From contig CADCUA010000313.1 in the NCBI GenBank assembly GCA_902805755.1, forward strand, positions 1 through 8,096: a stretch of 8,096 nt of DNA. Direction: 5' to 3'. The stretch is from an uncultured Lysobacter sp. GTDB taxonomy: Bacteria; Pseudomonadota; Gammaproteobacteria; Xanthomonadales; Xanthomonadaceae. A program made the position numbers and the translations under genes. Shown one piece after another: positions 1-5,975 of the stretch (the first letter of the stretch is position 1; each line of letters starts with the position of its first letter). The notes beneath the pieces are model-generated. The model made no database searches. It had not been told where the DNA came from and saw nothing but the letters and a program-made list of their open reading frames with translations.

Positions 1-50
1 GCAGCCGCCTGCAGGCCTAGCCCCAGGGAGAAGGTCAATGCGCCCACGCG
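1..50 (+). promoter_or_regulatory. Left-edge fragment with a Shine-Dalgarno/ATG pair out of frame with the downstream ORF
   Basis: Seen: a purine-rich stretch at 25-34 contains GGAG (27-30), 7 nt before an ATG at 38-40, which is a credible ribosome-binding site and start. Translation from this ATG runs in a different frame from the GGDEF-EAL-sigma frame and gives only an arginine/alanine-rich shadow peptide. In the GGDEF frame there is a TAG at 18-20, and residues upstream of about position 45 do not resemble a GGDEF domain. Inference: 1-44 may be the original leader and start of another gene, possibly the sigma gene, joined to phosphodiesterase sequence at about 41-48. With only 50 bases this cannot be settled. 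Confidence 0.4.
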
Positions 51-1541
51 GTGGCGCGCATCGGCGGCGACATGTTCATGCTGCTGCTGGCCGACCTGGA
101 CGACGAGAAGGAGGGCGTGGCGCTGCTGCACGAGTTGCGCCAGTACCTGCAGCTGCCGTTCCGCCTGGCCGGGCGCTCGATCGACCTGTCCTGCACCATG
201 GGCTACGCGGTATTCCCGCGCGACGCCCAGGACGTCGAGACGCTGTTCAACACCGCCGACACGGCGCTGCGCGAAGCCAAGTCGCTCGGCCACGGGTCGA
301 TCAAGGAGTACGCGCGCGGGCCGTGGGTGCCGCAAACCAGCCTGCTGCTCGAGCAGGACCTGCGCCACGCGCTCGAGCGCGAACAGCTGTTCCTCGACTA
401 CCAGCCGAAGGTCGACCTGGCAACTGGCCGGGTCAGCGGCTTCGAGGCGCTGGTGCGCTGGCGCCATCCGGAGCGCGGTCTGGTCTCGCCGGCCGATTTC
501 ATTCCCCTGGCCGAGGCGAGCGGCCTGATCGTCGATATCGGCCGCTGGGTGCTCCATGAGGCCTGCCGCCAGCTGCGCGCCTGGCTGGATCTGGATTTGC
601 CAGGGCCGGCCCCGACCATGGCGGTCAATCTGTCGGCACGCCAGTTCCGCGAGCCGGACCTGGTCGAGACCGTCGAACACAGCCTGCTGACGCATGGCCT
701 GGCGCCGGCATCGCTGGAACTGGAGCTGACCGAAACGGCGTCGATGTTCGACAGTGCGCGCGCGATCGCCGTCACGCACCAGCTGCACGCTCTGGGGATC
801 AAGCTGTCGATCGACGATTTCGGCACCGGCTTTTCCAGCCTGAGCTACCTGAAGGACCTGTCGGTGGACAAGATCAAGATCGACCGCTCCTTCGTCACCG
901 GCATCGCCTTTGATGCGCGCGCGCTGGCGGTGCTGGAGTCGATCGTCGATACCGCGCGGCGCCTCAATCTGGCCACCACGGCGGAAGGGGTCGAGACCGG
1001 GGCGCAGCTGGACCTGCTGCGCCAGGCCGGCTGCACCGAGTACCAGGGCTTCCTGTTCAGCCGGCCGATCGCGCCGGCGGCCTGCGAGGCGCTGCTGCGG
1101 CGCGCGCTGCCGCCCCTCGACCGCGGCGACGCGGAGGACGTGCTGCAGGAGGTCTATACGACCATCTGGCGCAAGGCGGCGCAGTTCGATGCCAGCCGCG
1201 CGAGTGCGATCACGTGGCTCGCGATGATCGCCCGCAACAAATCGATCGACCGGCTGCGTGCGTCGCCTGCCAGCATGCGCACCGCGCCGATCGAGTTCGC
1301 AGACGATGTGCCCGATTCGGCCGACACTCCGCCCGAAGCAACCGACACGACGATGCAGAACGCACGCTTGGACCAGTGCATGCAGCGCCTGGATGGCCGC
1401 CGCCGCTCGCTGATCCGCACCGCGTTCTTCGAAGGCGCAACGTACGAGGAACTGGCGGCGCGTGTGGGCTCTCCGCTCGGTTCGGTCAAGAGCTGGATCC
1501 GTCGCGGCCTCGCGCAACTCAAGGCGTGCCTTGAACAATGA
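51..1541 (+). CDS. Chimeric ORF: truncated GGDEF, complete EAL phosphodiesterase, C-terminal ECF sigma factor
   Basis: Open frame from GTG 51 (no convincing ribosome-binding site) to TGA 1539-1541, 496 residues. Residues 1-90 are the second half of a GGDEF domain, entering at ARIGGDMF with a degenerate GGDMF signature, so cyclase activity is unlikely. Residues ~105-352 are a full EAL domain with the residues expected of an active c-di-GMP phosphodiesterase: E132 in FEALVRW, N193 in NLSARQF, E228 in ELTET, D255-D256 in DDFGTG, K276 in KIKID, E315 in AEGVET and Q332 in YQGF. From ~D357 the frame becomes an ECF sigma factor: late region 2 (GDAEDVLQEVY, ITWLAMIARN, IDRLRA) and region 4 with its helix-turn-helix (~464-490). 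The first ~45 sigma residues are missing. No family with this architecture is known to me. It may be a real recombination product or an assembly chimera. The stop overlaps the anti-sigma start. Confidence 0.6.
   Translation: MARIGGDMFMLLLADLDDEKEGVALLHELRQYLQLPFRLAGRSIDLSCTMGYAVFPRDAQDVETLFNTADTALREAKSLGHGSIKEYARGPWVPQTSLLLEQDLRHALEREQLFLDYQPKVDLATGRVSGFEALVRWRHPERGLVSPADFIPLAEASGLIVDIGRWVLHEACRQLRAWLDLDLPGPAPTMAVNLSARQFREPDLVETVEHSLLTHGLAPASLELELTETASMFDSARAIAVTHQLHALGIKLSIDDFGTGFSSLSYLKDLSVDKIKIDRSFVTGIAFDARALAVLESIVDTARRLNLATTAEGVETGAQLDLLRQAGCTEYQGFLFSRPIAPAACEALLRRALPPLDRGDAEDVLQEVYTTIWRKAAQFDASRASAITWLAMIARNKSIDRLRASPASMRTAPIEFADDVPDSADTPPEATDTTMQNARLDQCMQRLDGRRRSLIRTAFFEGATYEELAARVGSPLGSVKSWIRRGLAQLKACLEQ
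1119..1541 (+). pseudogene. ECF (SigK-like) sigma factor, 5'-truncated, fused to EAL domain
   Basis: This is the sigma part of the chimeric frame, about 140 residues (357-496 of the fusion), against roughly 180-190 for a complete SigK-type ECF factor. It keeps the region 2 helices that bind core polymerase and the -10 element (AEDVLQEVYTTIWRKAAQF, then W389 and RLRA) and region 4, which reads the -35 element (EELAARVGSPLGSVKSWIRR). The N-terminal part of region 2, normally ending in something like RILRDRGDAEDV, is replaced by the end of the EAL domain (LLRRALPP). There is no independent start: GTG 1140 has GGAGG only 2 nt upstream and lies inside the conserved motif. The 4-bp overlap with an RskA-type anti-sigma gene supports the assignment. 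As it stands the sigma portion is probably inactive; the undamaged gene may exist if the join is artificial. Confidence 0.6.
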
Positions 1542-2308
1542 ATACCTCTGAATTCCCCATTGATAACGAGCCGCCCAGCGACGATCTTCTGGCGGCCGAG
1601 TATGTCGTCGGCGTGCTCGACGCATCCGCGCGTGCCGCGGTGGAGGCGAGGGCGGCGGGCGAGCCTGCATTCGCAGCGCTGATCGATGCCTGGGAGCGTC
1701 GACTCGCGCCGCTGCTGGCCGACATTCCGGAGGCCGCTGTGCCCGCGCATGTGTGGCCTCGAATCCGTACGCAACTGGGCTGGCCCGCGGTCGAATCCGC
1801 GCGTCGTGGCGTCTGGAACAGCGTGGGCTTCTGGCGTGGCGCTGCGGCAAGCTCGATGGCAGTCGCTGCGGCGCTCGCTGTCGTCGCGCTGCGCACGCCC
1901 GACGTCGGCCCCGCGCAGCCGCGCACTACGCCCGTTGCAACCGTGCCGGCCGTCGAGCCGGAGGACCAGACGCGCCAGGTGGTCGTGCTCGAACGCGAGG
2001 GTGGCACCGCCGCCTGGCTCGCCGCGATCGACCCGGGCCGCGACGCGATCACGATGACGCCCGTGCCCGCACCGGCCGCCGGCGACGGGCGGGTCGGGGA
2101 GCTGTGGCTGATCCCGACCGGTGGCGCGCCGCGTTCGCTGGGCTTTGTTTCGAACGAGGTCTCGCATACCGTCCAGGTGCCAGCCGAGTTGCAGCGCGAA
2201 CTGGCCGTTGGCGCCGTGCTTGCGATCACGCTGGAGCCGGAACAGGGCATCCCGCATGCGGCACCGACGGGACCGATTGTGGCAAGCGGCAACATCCGCT
2301 CCATCTGA
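1538..2308 (+). CDS. RskA-family membrane anti-sigma factor
   Basis: 256 residues, ATG overlapping the sigma stop as ATGA, so probably translationally coupled. Seen: an N-terminal cytoplasmic helical region (~14-60, LAAEYVVGVLDASARAAVEA) of the RskA type, without the HxxxCxxC zinc motif of ZAS anti-sigma factors. One hydrophobic span lies at ~99-118 (MAVAAALAVVAL). A periplasmic C-terminal domain carries the hallmark ELWLIPTGGAPRSLG (188-202) and the late TLEPEQG...PTGPIVASG signature. Known of the family: the cytoplasmic part binds and inhibits the cognate ECF sigma factor at the inner membrane, and proteolysis releases the sigma. Inference: the partner is the sigma encoded immediately upstream, now 5'-truncated. 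The gene itself looks intact and of normal length. Inducing signal and targets cannot be read from the sequence. Confidence 0.88.
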   Translation: MNTSEFPIDNEPPSDDLLAAEYVVGVLDASARAAVEARAAGEPAFAALIDAWERRLAPLLADIPEAAVPAHVWPRIRTQLGWPAVESARRGVWNSVGFWRGAAASSMAVAAALAVVALRTPDVGPAQPRTTPVATVPAVEPEDQTRQVVVLEREGGTAAWLAAIDPGRDAITMTPVPAPAAGDGRVGELWLIPTGGAPRSLGFVSNEVSHTVQVPAELQRELAVGAVLAITLEPEQGIPHAAPTGPIVASGNIRSI

Positions 2309-2323
2309 TCGCAGGCAGCCGCG

Positions 2324-2346
2324 GCGCCCGTCGGCATGACGGGCGT
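2324..2346 (+). terminator. Hairpin downstream of the anti-sigma gene, possible terminator
   Basis: CGCCCGTC (2325-2332) pairs perfectly with GACGGGCG (2338-2345) across a 5-nt loop, extendable by a G-T pair. It starts 16 nt after the anti-sigma stop. There is no following T-tract, so factor-independent termination is uncertain; it may instead protect the 3' end of the message. Confidence 0.4.
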
Positions 2347-2474
2347 CCGGCAGCCAATGCGGCATGGAGCGCCCTGGGTGTCGAGCTGCAGCTTTCGCCG
2401 CAACGATTCATCGCCCTGTCGCCTGATCGGCATGCATGACACACATCGGCGCGCGTCAGCGTTTAAACAAACTG

Positions 2475-2506
2475 TTGACAAGCCGACGTGCCAATCGCAC
2501 CATACG
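2475..2506 (+). promoter_or_regulatory. Probable sigma-70 promoter of tRNA-Leu
   Basis: A perfect -35 hexamer TTGACA lies at 2475-2480, preceded by a locally A/T-rich stretch that includes the palindrome GTTTAAAC (2461-2468), which could act as an UP-like element. The -10 is weak: CACCAT (2498-2503, 17-nt spacing) or CATACG (2501-2506, 20-nt spacing). The mature tRNA begins at 2516, a suitable distance downstream. Confidence 0.55.
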
Positions 2507-2515
2507 CGCCCACCT

Positions 2516-2600
<85 letters not shown>

Positions 2601-2608
2601 GTTACAAA

Positions 2609-2637
2609 CTCCGACGACATCCCGTGATGTCCCGGAG
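2609..2637 (+). repeat. Two-part dyad just downstream of tRNA-Leu
   Basis: GACATC (2616-2621) pairs with GATGTC (2626-2631) across a CCGT loop, and the outer arms CTCCG (2609-2613) and CGGAG (2633-2637) also pair, with a small AC/C internal loop between. It begins 9 nt after the tRNA CCA and precedes the T-tract terminator. It could be part of the tRNA precursor trailer, or a remnant of a tRNA-associated integration site. Confidence 0.6.
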
Positions 2638-2643
2638 CACGAA

Positions 2644-2670
2644 GAAACCCGCCGCATGGCTGGTTTTTTT
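2644..2670 (+). terminator. Rho-independent terminator of tRNA-Leu
   Basis: AAACCCGCC (2645-2653) pairs with GGCTGGTTT (2658-2666) around a GCAT loop with a single internal mismatch, and runs into an uninterrupted T-tract to 2670. Position and form fit the end of the tRNA transcript. Confidence 0.6.
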
Positions 2671-2810
2671 ATGCCGATCGTACAGCCCGCTGTCCGGTAT
2701 CGACGGCGGCCCTGCATCGACAGTCACGGACCTACGCATGCGGGCGCAACAACGTCCACCCCGGCGTGTCCGGGCCGTCACGTGTCCAGGCGTCGAACGA
2801 TGCGGCGCAA

Positions 2811-2840
2811 GAAAAAGGCCCTGCATCGCAGGGCTTTTTC
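2811..2840 (-). terminator. Bidirectional rho-independent terminator between the tRNA unit and the minus-strand gene
   Basis: A 7-bp GC-rich stem, GCCCTGC (2818-2824) with GCAGGGC (2828-2834) around a 3-nt loop, is flanked by five A's (2812-2816) and five T's (2835-2839), so it is terminator-like on both strands. It lies 23 nt beyond the stop codon of the minus-strand gene, which it most likely ends, and it also blocks read-through from the tRNA side. Confidence 0.78.
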
Positions 2841-2863
2841 GCGTCCATGGACAACGAAGCGCG

Positions 2864-3160
2864 TTACGCCGCTTCGGTCACCTCGCCGGGCTTGCGACGC
2901 GCGGTCTTCACGAACCGCTTGCCGAGGTCGCGCCGCTGTCCGTCAAGACCATGCACCTGGCCATTGAGCTTGAGCATCGCGTAGCCGCGCAGCGCGGCCC
3001 GCATCACGTCCATGCTCAGCGCGATGTCGGTGTCGGCGAGTTTCTCGAGCAGGCGATCGATACGCGTGCGTCGCAGCGCGAGTTCGTCGTGTGACACAAG
3101 GCTCCGGCTCATTTCGTCCAGATCGAGGTCCCGCGGCAGCGTGTGCATGTTCTCGCGCAT
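2864..3160 (-). CDS. Small uncharacterised protein (about 94-98 aa)
   Basis: I do not recognise a named family. Reading the minus strand, codons are strongly G/C at the third position and the frame ends in TAA just before a good terminator, so it is very probably a real gene. From the ATG at 3160 the product is 98 residues. An alternative ATG at 3148 (94 residues) has a weak GAG three bases upstream and is about equally likely; the open frame extends upstream to 3286. The protein is charged and predicted mainly helical: an acidic N-terminal part (LPRDLDLDEMSRSLV), a middle rich in Leu, Arg and Asp (RRTRIDRLLEKLADTDIAL), then VMRAALRGYAMLKL and a basic tail (KRFVKTARRK). There is no signal peptide, membrane span or Cys/His metal motif. 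It is transcribed divergently from the first histidine kinase across ~230 bp. Function unknown. Confidence 0.7.
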   Translation of the reverse strand: MRENMHTLPRDLDLDEMSRSLVSHDELALRRTRIDRLLEKLADTDIALSMDVMRAALRGYAMLKLNGQVHGLDGQRRDLGKRFVKTARRKPGEVTEAA

Positions 3161-3217
3161 CACGCGTTGCGCGCTTGCTGGCGGCTCCGGCGCATCGCAG
3201 TGCCAGAATTCGCTAAC

Positions 3218-3238
3218 GGCCGCGGCCAGGAACGTTCC
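3218..3238. promoter_or_regulatory. Twin 10-bp palindromes, candidate operator
   Basis: Two perfect palindromes, GGCCGCGGCC (3218-3227) and GGAACGTTCC (3229-3238), sit back to back with one base between them. They lie in the divergent intergenic region between the small minus-strand gene and the first kinase. The position suits binding of a dimeric regulator to control one or both genes. The first is pure G/C and could arise by chance in this composition; the second is less expected. Regulatory function is inference. Confidence 0.35.
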
Positions 3239-3360
3239 GGCGTTTTTGTGCCGCCGCTCGCCGGGGCGGCTTATAAAGCGACACACCGGCGCATACGCTC
3301 CAGCATGGGTCCCGGCTTGTTGTTGCCCTCGCTACACACCGGTCATGGGACCATTCCGCA

Positions 3361-3387
3361 GCGCCTGAGCAGGCGCAGGAGCGCCCA
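3361..3387 (+). promoter_or_regulatory. Kinase leader: Shine-Dalgarno with two competing hairpins
   Basis: AGGAG at 3377-3381 lies 6 nt before the ATG at 3388 and fixes the start of the first kinase. GCGCCT (3361-3366) pairs with AGGCGC (3371-3376) to form a hairpin just upstream of the ribosome-binding site. The same segment, as GGCGC (3372-3376), can instead pair with GCGCC (3381-3385), placing AGGA in the loop. The two structures exclude each other and would expose or mask the site. Base pairing is seen; regulation is inferred. Confidence 0.5.
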
Positions 3388-5784
3388 ATGGATCCCAACG
3401 TCGAGGTCATGTTCAAACTCGACCATGCGGTGGTCGGCATTGTCCAGGCGGACTCGACCGGCAGGATCCTTTACGTCAACCGGCAGTGGTGCCGGATGCT
3501 GGGATACGCGAAGGATGAACTTCTCGGGCGCACGCTTTTCGACGTCACCGATCCGGAAAGCCTTGAAGCGACACACGCCGCGCTGCAGCAGGTCACCCGC
3601 GGGCGCGAAGGCGTGGTGCTGTCGAAAAGGTACCGACGCAAGGATGGCTCCACCCTGCATGCGAAAAGCAGCGTCAGCCCCGACTACGACGACGCGGGCG
3701 AGCTGACCGGGGTGACCGCGATCGTGGTCGACCAGACCGACCAGGTACTCGCGGCGCAGAGTGCCAGGGCCGCCGAAGAGCGCCTGCAGGAAGCACTTGC
3801 GATCGGCCAGATGCTTGCGTGGGAATGGAACCTGCGCGACGGCTCGTCATCGTTCTCGTCGGACCCGGACGTGTTCTGGGGCGGTCCTGTCGCGGGCGCC
3901 GACGGCTTCGTGGCGCTGGTCCATCCCGAGGACCGCGACGATGTCATCGAGATGCTGCATTCGGCATACAAGGGAACGCTTCCCTATGAACTCCAGTACC
4001 GGATGCTGGACCGTGAAGGCCGGGTCCGCTGGATGCATACGCGCCGGCGGATCGACTACGGCAGTGATGGAGCACCCGTCTGCGTGCGTGGCATCACGGT
4101 CGATGTCACTACGTCCAAGCGGGCGGAGCTGGAAACGCAACTGCTCGCCGAGGCTGGCCACACGCTGGGCGCCTCGCTCGACTACGAGACCACGCTTGCG
4201 AATCTGGCCCAGGTGCTGGTGCCGCGCATGGCCGACTGGTATGCCGTCGACCTTCTCGAAGCGAATGGCGAGCTCGAACGTGTATCGGTGTATCACCCCG
4301 ACCCCGAAAAGGTGGCGCTCGCAAGGCAGCTTCATGCGAAGTATCCGCAGCGCAAGGACGCGCCCGTAGGCGCCTGGTACGCCGTGCGCACGGGCGAACC
4401 GAGCCTGGTGGCGCACATCCCCGACGAGATGCTCGAGCGCACCGCGCATAGCGCGGAACACCTGGGAATCATGCGCGCACTCGGCCTGAGCTCGTTCATG
4501 TCGGTGCCGCTGCGCGCGCGCGGCAGCGTCATCGGAGTGATCACGCTGGTCTCCGCCGAAAGCGGGCGGCGCTATGACGTAGCCGATCTGGATCTCGCCC
4601 GGCGGATCGCGGAGCGCGCCGCGATCGCGGTCGACAATGCAAGGCTGTTCCATGCGCTGCAGGCGGCGGATCGACGCAAGGACGAGTTCCTCGCGATGCT
4701 CGCGCACGAGCTGCGTAACCCGCTGGCACCGATCAACATGGCGGCCGAGCTGCTGAAGATGGTGGCAGGCGAGAATGGCCAGACCCATCGCGCGGCGGAC
4801 ATCATCACGCGGCAGGTCACGCATATGACTGAACTCGTCGATGACCTGCTCGATGTTTCGCGGGTGACGCGCGGACTGGTGCAGCTGCACAAGCAGCCCA
4901 CCGATATCAAGGAGGTCACGGCCGCCGCGCTGGAGCAGGTGCAGGCGCTCATCGCCGCGCGCCGGCATGCACTGCGGGTGGTTCTGGGCCCGGAGCCCTT
5001 GACCGTGCTCGGCGACCGTGCGCGGCTGACCCAGGTCATCGCGAACCTGCTCAACAATGCGGCGAAGTACACGCCGCCGGGCGGCGAGATCGAATTGCGC
5101 GTGGAGCCCGACGGCGATCGTGTCCGCATCGATGTAGGCGACAGCGGTGCGGGCATCGACGCATCCCTGCTGCCGCATGTGTTCGAACTGTTTACCCAGG
5201 GCGAACGAACGCCCGACCGCACCCAGGGTGGACTCGGCATCGGGTTGGCGCTGGTGCGCAGCATCGTGCGACTGCACGACGGTGATGTGCAGGCGCACAG
5301 CGCCGGCCTGCGTCGCGGCAGCACGTTTACGGTGTTTCTCCCGCGACTCATGGAAACGGCAGCGGCGGCCGAGCTGCAGGAGGTCGGGACCGGCACCCGT
5401 GCGGGCTCGAGTCGCGTGCTCGTCGTGGATGACAACGAGGATGCGGCGACGATGGTCGCCGAAGTCCTGCGCCTGCACGGCTACAGCGCCGACGTTTCGA
5501 ACACCGCGCAGGACGCACTGGATTCCGCATCGGCCGGACAGGACTACGACATCTACGTGCTTGATATCGGGCTGCCGGACATGACGGGGTACGAGCTGGC
5601 GCGCGCGCTGCGCCGCGCAGGCCGGAACACGCATGCGATCTTCGTCGCGTTGACCGGATACGGACAGGAGAACGATCGCGCCGCTTCGGCCGCGGCCGGG
5701 TTCGATCACCATCTGGTGAAGCCGGTGGACGCAGGCCGCCTGTTGCGTGCAATAGACGCAACAGGCCCGGGCGCCGTGAGTTGA
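3388..5784 (+). CDS. Hybrid sensor histidine kinase, PAS-PAS-GAF-HisKA-HATPase-REC
   Basis: 798 residues, start set by a good Shine-Dalgarno. Domains in order: PAS (~8-122), short helical linker, PAS_3-type PAS (~135-248, containing HPEDRD and RVRWMHTRR), GAF (~252-420), HisKA (~430-500) with phospho-acceptor H440 in LAHELRNPLAP, HATPase_c (~545-655) with N557 in NLLNNAAKY, D585 in GDSGAG and the glycine-rich QGGLGIGLALV (~613-622), then a receiver (~677-795) with acidic pair D681/D682, phospho-acceptor D726 in DIGLPDM, T756 and K778. All catalytic residues are present. No membrane segment or signal peptide is seen, so it should be cytoplasmic, sensing an internal cue through PAS/GAF. Known of the family: the kinase autophosphorylates on His and passes phosphate to its own receiver, and usually onward through an Hpt protein. 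No such partner or DNA-binding regulator is adjacent, so the output is unknown. It is a paralogue of the next gene. Confidence 0.95.
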   Translation: MDPNVEVMFKLDHAVVGIVQADSTGRILYVNRQWCRMLGYAKDELLGRTLFDVTDPESLEATHAALQQVTRGREGVVLSKRYRRKDGSTLHAKSSVSPDYDDAGELTGVTAIVVDQTDQVLAAQSARAAEERLQEALAIGQMLAWEWNLRDGSSSFSSDPDVFWGGPVAGADGFVALVHPEDRDDVIEMLHSAYKGTLPYELQYRMLDREGRVRWMHTRRRIDYGSDGAPVCVRGITVDVTTSKRAELETQLLAEAGHTLGASLDYETTLANLAQVLVPRMADWYAVDLLEANGELERVSVYHPDPEKVALARQLHAKYPQRKDAPVGAWYAVRTGEPSLVAHIPDEMLERTAHSAEHLGIMRALGLSSFMSVPLRARGSVIGVITLVSAESGRRYDVADLDLARRIAERAAIAVDNARLFHALQAADRRKDEFLAMLAHELRNPLAPINMAAELLKMVAGENGQTHRAADIITRQVTHMTELVDDLLDVSRVTRGLVQLHKQPTDIKEVTAAALEQVQALIAARRHALRVVLGPEPLTVLGDRARLTQVIANLLNNAAKYTPPGGEIELRVEPDGDRVRIDVGDSGAGIDASLLPHVFELFTQGERTPDRTQGGLGIGLALVRSIVRLHDGDVQAHSAGLRRGSTFTVFLPRLMETAAAAELQEVGTGTRAGSSRVLVVDDNEDAATMVAEVLRLHGYSADVSNTAQDALDSASAGQDYDIYVLDIGLPDMTGYELARALRRAGRNTHAIFVALTGYGQENDRAASAAAGFDHHLVKPVDAGRLLRAIDATGPGAVS
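5738..5766 (+). repeat. Perfect 11-bp inverted repeat inside the 3' end of the first kinase gene
   Basis: GCCTGTTGCGT (5738-5748) is exactly complementary to ACGCAACAGGC (5756-5766) across a 7-nt loop. The hairpin lies within the last codons and ends 15 nt before the stop codon. No T-tract follows, so it is not a standard intrinsic terminator. It may protect the mRNA, attenuate read-through into the second kinase, or be a dyad binding site. Confidence 0.7.
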
Positions 5785-5975
5785 TCGCACGCAGCGCAAC
5801 CCGTGCAAGCAGGTGTCGTCGATTGCCGCGCAGCAATTCAGTGGCGGATCTGCTGGAAGCCCTGGAGCGGATGCGCGATCCCCGCCGCGCATGCCTGCTC
5901 ATCCGTCCGGCGGGCGATTCGCGTTGGCCTGCCTGCCACTGATACCGTGACTGGCCCGTCCACCGCGGACCTGCA
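5785..5975. other. Intergenic gap between the two kinases
   Basis: 191 bases separate the kinase genes. I see no convincing promoter, T-tract terminator or small gene in it. Both genes point the same way, so co-transcription is possible, but the gap is wide for tight coupling and an undetected promoter cannot be excluded. Confidence 0.5.

Noticed and set aside
1..50. Hydrophobic minus-strand peptide frame (ALTFSLGLGLQAA) running off the left edge
   Set aside because: Only about 16 codons are visible with no start signal, so it cannot be supported as a gene.
38..559. 173-codon frame from the ATG at 38, which has a good ribosome-binding site
   Set aside because: The peptide is Arg/Ala/Pro-rich and out of frame with the clear EAL domain. 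Only the start signal is of interest and it is reported as such, not as a gene.
1133..1142. GTG at 1140 with GGAGG upstream as an independent sigma factor start
   Set aside because: Spacing of 2 nt is too short and the start would lie inside the conserved region 2 motif, leaving an even shorter sigma.
1154..2365. 403-codon minus-strand open frame opposite the sigma and anti-sigma genes
   Set aside because: Arg/His-rich without domain signatures; a shadow of the sigma/RskA coding strand.
2671..2810. Plus-strand open frames running through the region between the tRNA and the bidirectional terminator
   Set aside because: Several overlapping frames, no ribosome-binding site, no domain content, and they run into the terminator and the antisense of the small gene.
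3190..3212. Sigma-54-like -24/-12 element (TGGCAC, then TGC) on the minus strand upstream of the small gene
   Set aside because: The distance between the GG and GC elements is one base off the strict sigma-54 spacing, so it is probably chance.
3243..3277. TATAAA-like -10 with a T-rich -35 upstream of the first kinase
   Set aside because: The nearest -35-like sequence is about 20 bp away and a poor match; not enough to call a promoter.
3847..5892. 681-codon minus-strand open frame antisense to the first kinase
   Set aside because: It shows no recognisable domain, has His/Arg/Gln-rich content typical of antisense GC-rich DNA, and lies opposite a fully convincing kinase gene.
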